The notes: generated from the letters alone by a model not told the origin. 64,000 nucleotides of DNA from Hamadaea sp. (GCF_013362815.1 NZ_JABFVK010000013.1:434001-498000), one strand, 5' to 3'; shown: positions 1 through 9,086, numbered from the stretch's first letter. Made by a program: numbers and translations.

Positions 1-567
1 GAAGAATCGCGTAAGGCCGCCCTGACGGTCGTCGGCTCACGCGGGGTCGGCGGCTTCACGGAACTGCTGCTGGGCTCGGTGTCTGCCCAGGTCGCCGCGC
101 ACGCCCACGGCCCCGTGGTCGTGGTCCGCCCGCCGGAGAGCGACGTCGAACCTGGACCAGAACAGCCGCCGCCTTCCGCCGGCCCCGAAGCACCCGTCCT
201 AGTGGGGTACGACGAATCGGTTGCCGCGCGCGCGGCGCTGGTCTTCGCCGTCGACGAGGCCCGCCGCCGTGACGCTCCGCTGATCGTCATGAACGCGTGC
301 GTGCCCAGCGAGCAGACCGATGCTGCGAAGATGCTCGCGAACGCCGTCGCCGCGTACGCAGAAGGCGGCATCACGGTGCAGACTCGGGTGAAGGTCACCG
401 GCAACGTCGAAAAGGCGATGGTCGACGCCTCGGCCGACGCGGCATTGACGGTCGTTGGATGCCGGGGCCGCGGTGGCTTCGCGGGGCTGCTGCTCGGCTC
501 GGTCAGCCGCGCACTGGTTCATCACGCCCACCACCCGGTCGCCGTGATCCACCCGTCCGAAGACTGA
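1..567 (+). CDS. Universal stress protein, tandem UspA domains (5' end outside window)
   Basis: The frame is open from the first base, so the N-terminus lies outside the window; 188 residues are visible. The first 35 or so are the end of one UspA domain, with the nucleotide-binding signature [10 protein letters not shown] and GSVS. A linker rich in Pro and Glu follows, then a second UspA domain starting at VLVGYDES and ending with [17 protein letters not shown] and HHPVAVIHP. Both domains keep the G-x2-G-x9-G-S pattern of ATP-binding Usp proteins. Two-domain Usp proteins are typical members of actinobacterial hypoxia/dormancy regulons, which fits the nitroreductase next to it. It converges on that nitroreductase with 50 bp between them and no clear terminator. 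Confidence 0.92.
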   Translation, partial: EESRKAALTVVGSRGVGGFTELLLGSVSAQVAAHAHGPVVVVRPPESDVEPGPEQPPPSAGPEAPVLVGYDESVAARAALVFAVDEARRRDAPLIVMNACVPSEQTDAAKMLANAVAAYAEGGITVQTRVKVTGNVEKAMVDASADAALTVVGCRGRGGFAGLLLGSVSRALVHHAHHPVAVIHPSED

Positions 568-617
568 CCGGGTCCCAGTGACTGTCGGGGGTTCAGCGCG
601 CCGACCGAGCGCATTCG

Positions 618-1598
618 TCAGCGCACGATCGTGATCACCTCGCTGCAGGGGCGGCGAGCTGTCGGCCGGAGTTCTCCGCCACTCGCGTTCAGCCCGAACC
701 GCACGGTCAGCTGCGGAAACTCCGCGGGGGCGACGACTGCGCGAAGCAGCGCTCTGGCCCCGGGCACCTCGACGACCTCACTCAACACCGATGAGGCGAT
801 GCCCAGCGTCGTTGCTGTCAACAACATGGCGCTGACCGCTTCGCCGGTGCGTAACCAGTCCCATCGGGTGTCGGTGTCTGTGGCCAGGGCGAGATAGGTC
901 GTGTACCGGTCGTCACCCGGCCCAGGCTCCAGCAGCGGTACGCTGTCCGGCGCGAAGTCGCGCACCGGGACAGGACGAGGCACCTGCGGCACCGCCGCTG
1001 TGGGTGGAACGCCGTCGCGCTGAGCGGGATCTCGATACGTGGTCCAGGCCGCCATCTCCTCGCGGTAGGAATCGCTCTTGGCGTGAATGTGAGCCGCCGC
1101 CTGCGCGGCGTGTCCCAGTAGGCCGATTTCCGCGGGATCGAAAACATGGGTGCTTACCTCGAACGGCACCGCCGACTGGCGCAGCAGGTCGACTATCGCG
1201 TCCGGCAGCGGCCGGATTCCCCGGAAGGGCCGGCGATCGGTGCGCCGGATGCGTAGGGCGTGATGCATTCTCATGTCCTCGGCACTGACCCGCCGCGAGC
1301 CGGTCAACACCAGCCGTGCCAGCAGGGCGGGATCCGACGGGTCGTCGACTCGTTCGATGGTCGCCGCTGCCCCCAATGCCGCGAGAGCCACGGAGGCGTG
1401 ATGCAGCAACGCCCCGCAACTCGTCACCATCAGTTGGCCGTGCGGGTCCGCGACCGGCAGCTGCCGTGACTGGTCGCACCGCAACTCGAGGACATCGCCG
1501 TCGATGCGCCACAGCCACGGCTGCGAGTTCGCGATCGACGGCGCACGACATGCCACGCAAGCTACTTCGAAGAGCAGGTCCTGCGGCGAGATCGTCAT
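618..1598 (-). CDS. Acg-like nitroreductase family protein
   Basis: A 326-aa protein with the layout of the Mycobacterium Acg (Rv2032) branch of the nitroreductase/FMN fold: N-terminal APSIANSQPWLW, then RRTDRRPFRG in the middle and a C-terminal half with WDWLRTGEAVSAMLLTAT. Acg-type proteins bind or sequester FMN and many lack nitroreductase activity; they are classic DosR-regulon members. The same frame is open to a start at 1667, but the ATG at 1598 (MTISPQDLL) fits the family's N-terminus best; an ATG at 1616 is also possible. An inverted repeat ATGAT-6nt-ATCAT at 1668-1683 lies just upstream. Two further paralogues occur near 52-54 kb. Confidence 0.85.
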   Translation of the reverse strand: MTISPQDLLFEVACVACRAPSIANSQPWLWRIDGDVLELRCDQSRQLPVADPHGQLMVTSCGALLHHASVALAALGAAATIERVDDPSDPALLARLVLTGSRRVSAEDMRMHHALRIRRTDRRPFRGIRPLPDAIVDLLRQSAVPFEVSTHVFDPAEIGLLGHAAQAAAHIHAKSDSYREEMAAWTTYRDPAQRDGVPPTAAVPQVPRPVPVRDFAPDSVPLLEPGPGDDRYTTYLALATDTDTRWDWLRTGEAVSAMLLTATTLGIASSVLSEVVEVPGARALLRAVVAPAEFPQLTVRFGLNASGGELRPTARRPCSEVITIVR

Positions 1599-1667
1599 CG
1601 GCTCGGCGCCGAGCATGTCAACTCCAGCGGATGAACTGTGTCGCTGGCAATCCGCGACGTTTGCCAA

Positions 1668-1683
1668 ATGATACGCGAATCAT
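1668..1683. promoter_or_regulatory. Inverted repeat upstream of the Acg-like gene
   Basis: ATGAT and ATCAT arms separated by ACGCGA, in an AT-richer patch between two same-strand genes. The position suggests an operator or promoter element for the nitroreductase. It does not match the DosR-like box seen elsewhere in the window. The assignment is a guess. Confidence 0.3.
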
Positions 1684-1831
1684 AATAAACGGCTCCAGGC
1701 GCGATGTATCTGACTTTCGCCTCCTTGAATACGACAATTGGCAGCTGAGGGCGCCGGATCAGCGGCTAACCTCGCGTCTGCTCGGCGGTAAGTCGCCTTA
1801 GCGGGACGCTGTTGTATTGCTCAAGAGGCTG

Positions 1832-3373
1832 TCAAGACCAGGTGATCACTTGCCGACGTTCGAGGATGCGGGATTGGAGCGCGTCGGAGTCGATGTCCTG
1901 CACATCGATCTGCTTGGCGAGGGCCTGTACCGCGGCGACTGCGGCGGATTCGGCCAGTACGCAGAACACGGGCTCCATCCGGGTGGCGGCGTAGCCGACG
2001 TGGGTGGCGGAAAGGCAGACGGGGACCAGGAGATTGCCGCAGTCGGACCGCTTCGGTGTGATCGCCCGGTAGGAGATCGGATACGGCGTGCCGGTGCCCA
2101 TGTGCCCGCCGATGAACATGTCGCCTTCGGTCGCCACGCCGAGCTGCCCGGTACGCGGATGGCGATGGGGAATCCGCCGGGTCGGATAGATGTCGACCCC
2201 GAAAAGCGCGAGACCGACGCTGTCGGCGGGATCTGTGTGGTTCAGCACGTCAGCGTGCGTGACCGTGTATTGGCCGTGGAGCCGGCGCGACACCCGTACG
2301 TACAGCTGAGGCGGCCAGCCGTAGGTGTCTGGGAACACGGACGCGTCGAGCCCGTACGCGGCGGTCTCGGCCCGGAATTCGGTGGGGACGGCCGGATCGG
2401 TCGACAGGAAGTGGTGCAGGCCGCGGAGATAGTCGATGTGGAGTCGCCAGATCCGCGATCGTTCATCCCAGTCGCCGTCCTGGTAGGCCCGGCTCAGGCC
2501 GAGGGGAGCGTTGCTGAACAGGGAAGCCCGCTGGTAGTTGTACTCGCCCGAATTGAGCCAGCCGGGGAAGACGCCGCGCAGTGCCTCCAGGTCATCGCCC
2601 TGGTGGCGGACGTATCGCCGGATCAGCTCGTAATCGGCGGGGTCGTAATCGGCGGGTGGGGTGAATTCGGCTCGCCTCGCGGGATCGGTGGTGGCGTACC
2701 AGCGGAAGTTGTACGCCTGCGTGTACTCGTCGGCGGCACCGACGGGTCGCCCGTGATCTGCTTCGAGGTGGGGGAGCAGCCCACTGCCGCTGTCGCCGGG
2801 CACGGCGTACGGGTCGATGGGGGTCCAATTCGTGACCGGGCACACCCCGGCGACCTGTTCGCCGAAGGCATCCCGCGATTCGCGCCCGGTGCGGTAGGGC
2901 ACACCGGCCAAGGCCATCACGTCGCCCTCGTACGAGGCGTCGATGAAGACGGAAGCCGCCACGACGACGTCGGCGACCGACTCGGAGGCGGGTAACGGCA
3001 CACCCCACCGGTCGGGCTGGGAGGTTTCGAGCTGGAGGGCGACGATGCGGTTGCCGTCTCGGCGTACCGAGCGGACGCGACGCTCGAAGATCACGGGGAG
3101 GCCGGCGCCGGCGATCCATTCGTGGAAACCGCGCAAGATGTCGCGCGGGTCTTCGCCGAGCTCCAGGATGACGTCGCGGGTCAGGCCCCCGACCGCCGCC
3201 GGAACCGGGCAGTCCTGTCGCGGCTTGATGCCGGCGCTGAGCATGCCGCCGAGCCACCGGCTCGGCTCGATGAGGATGACGGACGCGCCCTCCTGATGGG
3301 CGGTCATCGCGGCAACGCAACCCGCCGGTGTGCCTCCGTAGACGCAAACGTCGGCCGTCTTCGTCGAAGTCAT
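1832..3373 (-). CDS. FAD-dependent oxidoreductase (FAD_oxidored family)
   Basis: A 513-aa flavoprotein of unknown substrate. The N-terminus ADVCVYGGTPAGCVAAMTA is a Rossmann FAD-binding motif, followed by EPSRWLGGMLSAG, characteristic of the family often found in glycan-degradation loci. The FAD-closing motif is near the C-terminus (NLLVPVCLSATHVG). The start at 3373 (MTSTKTADV) places the dinucleotide-binding motif at residue 7; the frame is open further upstream, but that sequence is unlike the family and would overlap the divergent promoter. The gene is divergent from an AraC regulator 72 bp away, which likely controls it. A distant relative lies at 17109-18674. Confidence 0.85.
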   Translation of the reverse strand: MTSTKTADVCVYGGTPAGCVAAMTAHQEGASVILIEPSRWLGGMLSAGIKPRQDCPVPAAVGGLTRDVILELGEDPRDILRGFHEWIAGAGLPVIFERRVRSVRRDGNRIVALQLETSQPDRWGVPLPASESVADVVVAASVFIDASYEGDVMALAGVPYRTGRESRDAFGEQVAGVCPVTNWTPIDPYAVPGDSGSGLLPHLEADHGRPVGAADEYTQAYNFRWYATTDPARRAEFTPPADYDPADYELIRRYVRHQGDDLEALRGVFPGWLNSGEYNYQRASLFSNAPLGLSRAYQDGDWDERSRIWRLHIDYLRGLHHFLSTDPAVPTEFRAETAAYGLDASVFPDTYGWPPQLYVRVSRRLHGQYTVTHADVLNHTDPADSVGLALFGVDIYPTRRIPHRHPRTGQLGVATEGDMFIGGHMGTGTPYPISYRAITPKRSDCGNLLVPVCLSATHVGYAATRMEPVFCVLAESAAVAAVQALAKQIDVQDIDSDALQSRILERRQVITWS

Positions 3374-3374
3374 G

Positions 3375-3440
3375 GCATGTACTTTCGCTGAGCGAAGCAT
3401 TCCCTGTACATAGCGACTTTGAGCATGAGCATGTACTTTC
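3375..3440. promoter_or_regulatory. Direct repeats GCATGTACTTTC and dyad between FAD oxidoreductase and araC-type gene
   Basis: The 12-mer GCATGTACTTTC occurs at 3375-3386 and again at 3429-3440, 54 bp apart in direct orientation. Between them is the palindrome TTCGCTGAGCGAA (3384-3396). Paired direct half-sites are typical of AraC-family operators, and this is the intergenic region of the divergent AraC regulator. The second copy would lie just before the preferred araC start at 3446, consistent with autoregulation. Binding is inferred. Confidence 0.5.
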
Positions 3441-3445
3441 TTGCC

Positions 3446-4168
3446 ATGATCGAGCTGGACGGTTACCTGCTGGCTCCGGTTCGGGACCGGTTCAGCCGAG
3501 CCGTCGACACCTACGAGACCTGGTGTCTGCTGCTGGCCCGGACCGGGTCGTTCGCCTTCGAACTGTCGACGGGTGGGCAGGGTGTGGCGCAAAGCCACGA
3601 CGTCGTCGTCTGCCCGCCCGGCGGAACACTCCGGCGGCGGATGCTGACACCGACATCCTTATTCCACGCTCGCTTCCGCACGGAGCTGGAGCCGCCGAGC
3701 GGGCTCACCCGCGTACGGGATCTCGATCGGCTCCGCGTCGATCTCCGGATGCTCGAAGCGGCCCGGGCGCACGCCGATCTGGTGGCGGCTCACGTCGTCG
3801 CCGACCTCGTCCTGATGGTGCTCGGCCAGTCCGAAGCGCCCGAGGACGACCTGGTCCGCCAGGCGACGGCGTACCTGCTGGATCAGTTCGCCCGGCCGGA
3901 TCTATCGCTCAACCGGCTCGCCGCCGAGCTCGGGATCAGCCCGGCGCAGCTCTCGCGGCGGTTCCGGGCCGTACGTGGCGTCACCCCGGCGGCGTATCTG
4001 CGCGGGGTCCGGCTGCAGAAAGCCCGTGAGCTGCTGGTGGAGACCGACGACACCCTGCAGGCGATCGCCGAGCGGTGCGGATACCGCAGCGCGTTCTACC
4101 TCAGCCGGGTCGTCAGCGCGCGTACCGGGCAATCACCGTCGCGATACCGGGAAGACAGCCGAGTGTGA
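3446..4168 (+). CDS. AraC family transcriptional regulator
   Basis: A 240-aa protein. The C-terminal 100 residues carry the double helix-turn-helix of AraC/XylS proteins: LSLNRLAAELGISPAQLSRRF, then GVTPAAYLRGVRLQKARELL and IAERCGYRSAFYLSR. The N-terminal half is a short cupin-like effector domain (VVVCPPGGTLRRRM). ATGs at 3425, 3431 and 3446 are all in frame and none has a strong ribosome site; 3446 avoids coding through the upstream direct repeat. It is divergent from the FAD oxidoreductase at 1832-3373 and probably regulates it. A strong stem-loop directly follows the stop. Confidence 0.88.
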   Translation: MIELDGYLLAPVRDRFSRAVDTYETWCLLLARTGSFAFELSTGGQGVAQSHDVVVCPPGGTLRRRMLTPTSLFHARFRTELEPPSGLTRVRDLDRLRVDLRMLEAARAHADLVAAHVVADLVLMVLGQSEAPEDDLVRQATAYLLDQFARPDLSLNRLAAELGISPAQLSRRFRAVRGVTPAAYLRGVRLQKARELLVETDDTLQAIAERCGYRSAFYLSRVVSARTGQSPSRYREDSRV

Positions 4169-4197
4169 GCGGCGGCGGACCGTCCCGCCGCCGCTCA
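4166..4197. terminator. Bidirectional terminator between araC-type gene and glycosidase
   Basis: A perfect 13-bp GC-rich stem (4166-4178 with 4185-4197) and a 6-nt loop. It overlaps the AraC stop codon and sits 10 bp past the end of the convergent glycosidase gene. There is no T-tract, as is common in actinomycetes. Confidence 0.75.
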
Positions 4198-4206
4198 GCA
4201 GCCATG

Positions 4207-7200
4207 TCAGGGACAGATGAGTGGTGGGTACGGCACCCGCCGGACCTGGTACGCCGGCCGCCCGTCGGCATCCACCACCGAGGCGTCGACGGTCACCTTC
4301 CCCGCCGAAAGCGCGACCGATCCGGCCATGAATGTCTGAGTGGCGCGCGTACCGGGCGCGACGTCGCGGAATTCCTTCGTGCCCCACGGCGTGGTGACGC
4401 GTACCGTCGCCGGTGACTTCTCGCGGTTCGTCGCCTCCACGGTGACGGCACTGCCGGAGGTCTGGCAGACCGAGAGCGCACGGGTGGACAGGTCGACCTC
4501 GTCCCCGCCGGGCGGCATGAGCCGCAAGGCGTGGAACAGGCTCGGGTTCTTCGACTCGGCGACGCCCTTGCCCCAACTGCTCCAGCCTCGGCGGCCGGAG
4601 CCGTCGTTCTCGTTGACGGCGACGGTCGCGGCCATGACCCGGTCGGCCGGGTCGACGCCGAGTGCGGCCCACGTCGCTGCGAGCTCGTAGGTGGTCGTCT
4701 TCGCCGCCTCGTCCCGCTTCACCATGGCGGTGAGGCCGGTCGTGCCGCCGCTGACCGGTAGCCAGCGGGTGAGGTCGACCGGTCCGGCGTCGGTCAACGC
4801 GGTGCCGATCTCACCCACCGGCGAGATGCCCTCGCCGGGCCAGCCGGGTGACGAACCGAGCTGGAGGCTGTCGCCTTGCCAGATGGAGGCATCGCGCGCC
4901 GGCTGCGTGTGGACGTCGTCGGTGATCCGGGCGGTGATGTAGAGGCGGTCGTCGTCATGGGTGATCCACAGGCTTCCGCTCATGTCGGATAGCCCGCCCC
5001 AGCCGGTGATCGTCTGCTCGGCCGCGCCGAGGGTCTGGGCGGGCAGGTTCGCCAGCGCGGAGTCCACGACTCCGTCGACCGTGACAGCCTGGTAGGGCAC
5101 GTCCACCGCGGCGGCGCCGGCCGGCACGACGACGCCGGTCGCCGTATCAGTTGACGGCCCGGCGACGGTCGCCGACCAGGTTCCGAAGGTCGTCAGCGGA
5201 ATGTCTTGCACGGCAGTGGCTCGGCCGTCGATCTGCGTCCCGGCGAGCACTGTTCCGCTGGTTCCGCCGACGTTCCAGGCGACGCCGTCAAGGCGTACGG
5301 CGTGGCTGCTGCGGTTGAGGACCTTGAGTCGCAGCACGTCAGCACCAGTCGCCGAGAGCGCGTGCGTGCCGGTCAGTTGTAACGCGGGCTGGACCTGCGC
5401 AGTCGCCGCCAGTACGCCGATGGTGTGCCCGCCTTCCTGAACGACCGCGGCCCACGTACGCGTACCGACCGAGGACGGCGCCAACTGAGCCGGCACGTCC
5501 TGCGTCGTCGCGGCGGGCACGGTGGCCGTCGTCGTGAGCCCGTCCGAGACGAGCGACAGGCTACGGGCGGAGCTACCCGGGTTGGCGATGCGCCAGGTCG
5601 CGTCGGGTGCGACCCCACCGACCGCTTCGGTGACGGTCAGCGAGAACGGTGAGGCGGTCGCGACCTGACCCAGCGCGCCCTGCAGGTAGACCGGCTCGGG
5701 ACCGACCGAGACGTGTACGCGCCCGTCGGCGTCCGGCTCGACGACCGCGGCGCTGCCATAGAGGCTGGTGACGCTGACCGGACCGGTCGCCTGAACGCTC
5801 CAGGTCTGCGGGGTCAACGCCCACAGCGCCTGCATCCGCGTCGCGCTCGGTTCCCCCGTACGCGGGCCGAACTCGACGCCGTACCGGCCGGTGCCCACGG
5901 ACAGCACACTGCGTACCGCGCGGTCGGCGGTCTGACGAGTGAGCACGCCTTGTGCGGTGAACGCCGGCTTCGGGGCGTACGCCCCCCGCGCGTCACTCTG
6001 GTTGCGGATCATCCCGAAGTTGTGCTCGGGATCGGTCGGGCTGGTGCCGTCGTCCTTGAAGTCGTAGACGGTGTACCGGCCGATGCCATTGCCGAGGGCC
6101 AGCAACTGGGCTCGGGCGAGGTTGCGGGCTTGGACCCCCGCTGTCACACCGGGCGGGGTGGCAGTCGTGTACCAGCCCTGCTCGGTGAACCAGATCGGCA
6201 TGTCCGCATGGCCGGCCGCGGCGAACTTCTGCCGCAGGATCGCCACGTGCGCTTCGAAAGCCTCGGGCTCGGCGGTGAAGTTGTAGGGGTGGGTGGTGGA
6301 AGCGTCGATGTAGTCCAGTCCGCCTGCGGCGATGAAGCCGTCGAGCCAGCTCTGCCAGTCGTTCATCGGCGCGAGCGCGGGACCGGCGATGATCGCGTCG
6401 GGATGCGCGGCCTTCACCTTGGTGGCGGTGGCGGCCAGCAGCGCGACGTAGTTCTGCGGTGTGGCCCCGGCGGGGCCGGTGGCGTCGCGGATGTTCCACT
6501 CGTTCCACACCTCGTACGCGGCGTGGGTAGTGCCGAAGTGGTCGGCTGAAGCGAGGGCGTACCCGGCGAATCCGGCGCGCCCGGCGTCGGTCGCCGGTGC
6601 TTCGCCGGAGTGGTAGAGGGCGTTGCCGTAGTCGAGGATCTGCAGGGAGTCGACGTCGTTCGCGCGCAGCGCCGTAACGGCGTTGTCGACTCGAGCCGGG
6701 AAGGCGTAGACGCCCTTGGTCTGCTCGACCTCCGACCAGTACGCCTCATCCCGTGCGAAGCCGAGACCGGCTTCGCCGAGCAACGGGGCGGACGCGGCCG
6801 GCCAGGTTCCGCCGTAGTGGGCGGATGCGCCGATGCGCCGTTCGCGCAGCGTACTGGCGGGCAACACCGAGATGTCGGTGCCGCCGGTGACGGTGCTGCC
6901 GTCGGGCTGGACGGCAGCGATGGCGACCGTGTACCAGCCGGTCGGCAGCGTGCCCAGGGTGATGGTGTTGCCGAGCTGGGCGGGAGTGCCCGAACCCGAA
7001 GCGACGACCGCTCCGTACGCGTCGCGCGCCGTCCAGCTGAGCGACGTGGCGGCGGTGTCGACGCCGAAGGCCACGGTGTCGCCGGTGGAGAAGGCGTTGC
7101 CGAGCGTCGTCGGCCGGATGGCCAGGGCCGGCGGCGGTCCTTGGACCACGACGTCATCGACGTCCAGCGTCACCGTCGGGCCGGGCTTGATCCGGAAAGC

Positions 7201-7728
7201 GTCGATGAGCAGGGAGATCTGGGTCAGGGGACCGTGCCAGACGCCGTCGTTGGCGCCGCCCCAGTGCCCGTACTGCAGCCCTCCGGCGAAGGTGGTGATC
7301 GAGAGCTTCTGCCACTGCGTGCCGGGGGAGAGCGTGAGGGTCTGCTGATGCGCCTGCCCGGTGCTGTCGGTCAGGCGCAGCACGAGCCCGGTGAGCTCGG
7401 CACTGCGTACGGACAGGTCGAGTCGCTGCAGGTCGAGGGAGGCGACCGAGCGCGCCATCTCGACGGTTCCGGTCGGCGCGTTCGCCTGTATGCGAGCCGA
7501 GGCGTTGCCGCCGGCCGGGGAGTCGGTGGTGGTGCCGAGGGTCGCAGTAGCACCACTCGAGGTGACGGGGAACCAGGGACTGGTGCCGTTTTCGAAGTCG
7601 CCGATGACGACCGGGCCGGTGGCCGCGGCGGCGGGCTGGGGCGGCGCCGCCAGCGCGAGGACAGCGGCCAAGCACGACAGCAAGGCCAGCTTCGGACGAG
7701 GGCGAGGTAGTCGGACGGGGACAGGCAT
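4207..7728 (-). CDS. Large secreted multidomain glycoside hydrolase with C-terminal CBM9-like domain
   Basis: A 1173-aa exported protein. A Sec signal peptide (basic start, hydrophobic core, PAAAA cleavage region) is followed by a beta-sandwich region opening with VVIGDFENG, typical of carbohydrate-binding modules (about 40-200). The clan GH-A-type catalytic barrel spans about 290-640, with EVWNEWN (putative acid/base Glu410) and WFTEQGW (putative nucleophile Glu516). Ig/NEW3-like repeats come next, then a CBM9/DOMON-like domain near 860-1060 (VDGVVDSAL and DSLQLG). ATG 7728 has GAGGAG five bases upstream, better than the GTG at 7734. The gene is divergent from a LacI regulator with its operator between them. 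Substrate unknown; the neighbourhood suggests plant hemicellulose. Confidence 0.82.
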   Translation of the reverse strand: MPVPVRLPRPRPKLALLSCLAAVLALAAPPQPAAAATGPVVIGDFENGTSPWFPVTSSGATATLGTTTDSPAGGNASARIQANAPTGTVEMARSVASLDLQRLDLSVRSAELTGLVLRLTDSTGQAHQQTLTLSPGTQWQKLSITTFAGGLQYGHWGGANDGVWHGPLTQISLLIDAFRIKPGPTVTLDVDDVVVQGPPPALAIRPTTLGNAFSTGDTVAFGVDTAATSLSWTARDAYGAVVASGSGTPAQLGNTITLGTLPTGWYTVAIAAVQPDGSTVTGGTDISVLPASTLRERRIGASAHYGGTWPAASAPLLGEAGLGFARDEAYWSEVEQTKGVYAFPARVDNAVTALRANDVDSLQILDYGNALYHSGEAPATDAGRAGFAGYALASADHFGTTHAAYEVWNEWNIRDATGPAGATPQNYVALLAATATKVKAAHPDAIIAGPALAPMNDWQSWLDGFIAAGGLDYIDASTTHPYNFTAEPEAFEAHVAILRQKFAAAGHADMPIWFTEQGWYTTATPPGVTAGVQARNLARAQLLALGNGIGRYTVYDFKDDGTSPTDPEHNFGMIRNQSDARGAYAPKPAFTAQGVLTRQTADRAVRSVLSVGTGRYGVEFGPRTGEPSATRMQALWALTPQTWSVQATGPVSVTSLYGSAAVVEPDADGRVHVSVGPEPVYLQGALGQVATASPFSLTVTEAVGGVAPDATWRIANPGSSARSLSLVSDGLTTTATVPAATTQDVPAQLAPSSVGTRTWAAVVQEGGHTIGVLAATAQVQPALQLTGTHALSATGADVLRLKVLNRSSHAVRLDGVAWNVGGTSGTVLAGTQIDGRATAVQDIPLTTFGTWSATVAGPSTDTATGVVVPAGAAAVDVPYQAVTVDGVVDSALANLPAQTLGAAEQTITGWGGLSDMSGSLWITHDDDRLYITARITDDVHTQPARDASIWQGDSLQLGSSPGWPGEGISPVGEIGTALTDAGPVDLTRWLPVSGGTTGLTAMVKRDEAAKTTTYELAATWAALGVDPADRVMAATVAVNENDGSGRRGWSSWGKGVAESKNPSLFHALRLMPPGGDEVDLSTRALSVCQTSGSAVTVEATNREKSPATVRVTTPWGTKEFRDVAPGTRATQTFMAGSVALSAGKVTVDASVVDADGRPAYQVRRVPYPPLICP

Positions 7729-7780
7729 GGGCACTCCTCAATGAGCGTCGGACGAGCGCGTTGCTGAGGGTGATGAGGCT

Positions 7781-7796
7781 GCGAAAGCGGTTTCGC
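7781..7796. promoter_or_regulatory. LacI-type operator GCGAAAGCGGTTTCGC
   Basis: A 6-bp inverted repeat GCGAAA/TTTCGC around a central GCGG, in the 133-bp gap between the secreted glycosidase and the LacI gene. It has the size and central-CG symmetry of LacI/GalR operators. A near-identical palindrome precedes the 9.1-18.7 kb operon, so one regulator probably controls both, plus itself. Confidence 0.75.
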
Positions 7797-7861
7797 GCTG
7801 GGGCGATTTTGCGCGGGTGCCCGCACCGCTGTCAACGGCTTCGCGTCGGTATGCTTCCGAT

Positions 7862-8860
7862 ATGCCGTCGGACCGCAACATCCGGTTGAGCGACATCGCG
7901 GCGATCGCCGGGGTGTCGCTGTCCACCGCGTCGAAAGCCCTGAACGGGGGCGATCGCATCTCGGAGGAGACCCGGGCACGCGTACGCGAGATCGCCGAAC
8001 GGCTCGATTTCCAACCGAACGCGCTGGCCCGTTCGTTCGCGCTCGGGCGCAGCCGCACGATCGGCGTGCTGACCTACCGGGCGGCCAGCACGTTCGCCGG
8101 GCCGGTCCTCATCGGGGCGGTGCTCCAGCTCGGCGAACTCCAGCAGGCCTCACTGGTGTTCGACGAGGACCTGCTCGTGCCTCGCGAGATCACGAACAGC
8201 ATCCGTGAGCTGCAGGCGCGTCGCATCGACGGTCTGCTCGTCGTCGGCGACGGCCACGAGCGGGTCTCGCCCTCGGTGACCCATCATTTCAGCGTACCGG
8301 TCACCTACGCGTTCGCCGCGTCCGACCATCTCGACGACGTCGTCTACCTTCCTGACAACGAGGGGGCCGGGCGGCGTGCGACCCGGCATCTGATCGAGCG
8401 GGGCCGCACCCGCATCGCACACATCACCGGGACGGCCGGCAGCATCGCGGTCCAGCTCCGCGAGCGGGGGATGCGCGCGGAACTCACGGCAGCCGGGCTC
8501 CAGCAGGCCGGGCCGACCCGGTTCGGGACCTGGGCCAGCGACTCCGGCGCCGATGCCATGTCCGCGTTGCTCGACTCGGGCGCTGAAATCGACGCCGTGT
8601 TCTGCGGCAACGACCACATCGGGCTGGGCGTACTGGGCGTCTGCCAAGCTCGGGGCCTCCGGGTGCCCGAGGACGTCGCCGTGGTCGGCGTCGACAACTG
8701 GGAAGGCGTGGTCCTCGACCAGAGCACCCGCCGGCTCACCACCGTCGACCTGGAACTGCACCGGCTCGGGCGGCTGGCCGCGGCCGACGTGCTCGCGCCC
8801 GATCGCACGCCGGGCGAACATCTCGTGCCGCCGACGCTGGTGCTCGGCCCCTCTTCCTGA
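7862..8860 (+). CDS. LacI family transcriptional regulator
   Basis: A 332-aa repressor. The N-terminus is a canonical LacI headpiece (LSDIAAIAGVSLSTASKALN, then the hinge-helix region FQPNALARSFALG), followed by a periplasmic-binding-protein-like effector domain ending with AVVGVDNWEGV. ATG 7862 (MPSDRNIRLSD) puts the helix-turn-helix at the usual place; the frame is open to 7817 but that part is not family-like. Probable ligand: an oligosaccharide or sugar acid released by the adjacent enzymes. The 3' end is unusual: the last bases and stop codon form the first copy of a 20-bp tandem repeat. Confidence 0.92.
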   Translation: MPSDRNIRLSDIAAIAGVSLSTASKALNGGDRISEETRARVREIAERLDFQPNALARSFALGRSRTIGVLTYRAASTFAGPVLIGAVLQLGELQQASLVFDEDLLVPREITNSIRELQARRIDGLLVVGDGHERVSPSVTHHFSVPVTYAFAASDHLDDVVYLPDNEGAGRRATRHLIERGRTRIAHITGTAGSIAVQLRERGMRAELTAAGLQQAGPTRFGTWASDSGADAMSALLDSGAEIDAVFCGNDHIGLGVLGVCQARGLRVPEDVAVVGVDNWEGVVLDQSTRRLTTVDLELHRLGRLAAADVLAPDRTPGEHLVPPTLVLGPSS

Positions 8861-8950
8861 CGCGACGCCCCTCTTCCTGACGCGACGCCCCTCTTCCTGA
8901 CGCGACGCCCCTCTTCCTGACGCGACGCCCGTCTTCCTGACGCGACGTCC
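8851..8950. repeat. Five 20-bp tandem repeats starting inside the lacI-type stop region
   Basis: The unit CTCTTCCTGACGCGACGCCC occurs at 8851, 8871, 8891 and 8911 without change, and at 8931 with two substitutions. The first copy contains the last codons and TGA of the LacI gene, so the array grew from the end of that gene. Spacing is head-to-tail with no spacers, ruling out CRISPR. Replication slippage is the simplest origin. Confidence 0.95.
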
Positions 8951-8956
8951 GTCCCG

Positions 8957-8973
8957 CCAGATCACGGATCTGG
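8957..8973. other. Short inverted repeat CCAGATC-ACG-GATCTGG
   Basis: Seven-base arms with a 3-nt loop between the tandem repeat and the terminator at 9034. It may add to 3'-end structure of the LacI transcript. No other function is visible. Confidence 0.35.
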
Positions 8974-9033
8974 GTCGTATTCCGGCCAAGATTCGACCTG
9001 GAACCCTGATCCAGCGCCGAAGCGGGGCCGCGC

Positions 9034-9064
9034 ATGACCGTCCTACCAGGACGGTCATTTTCTT
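9034..9064 (+). terminator. Rho-independent terminator after lacI-type gene
   Basis: A perfect 10-bp stem ATGACCGTCC/GGACGGTCAT with loop TACCA, followed by a T-rich run TTTTCTT. This is one of few hairpins in the window with a real U-tract. It separates the LacI transcript from the operon starting at 9167. Confidence 0.85.
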
Positions 9065-9086
9065 GTGCGCCGGTCGTAACCGGGTG

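Noticed and set aside
1817-2995. Long + strand frame opposite the FAD oxidoreductase
   Set aside because: Antisense to a clear flavoprotein gene; no family motifs. Long antisense frames are usual in DNA of this GC content.
8851-8950. Possible CRISPR array from regular 20-bp repeats
   Set aside because: Units are directly adjacent without spacers and originate in the LacI gene end; no cas genes.
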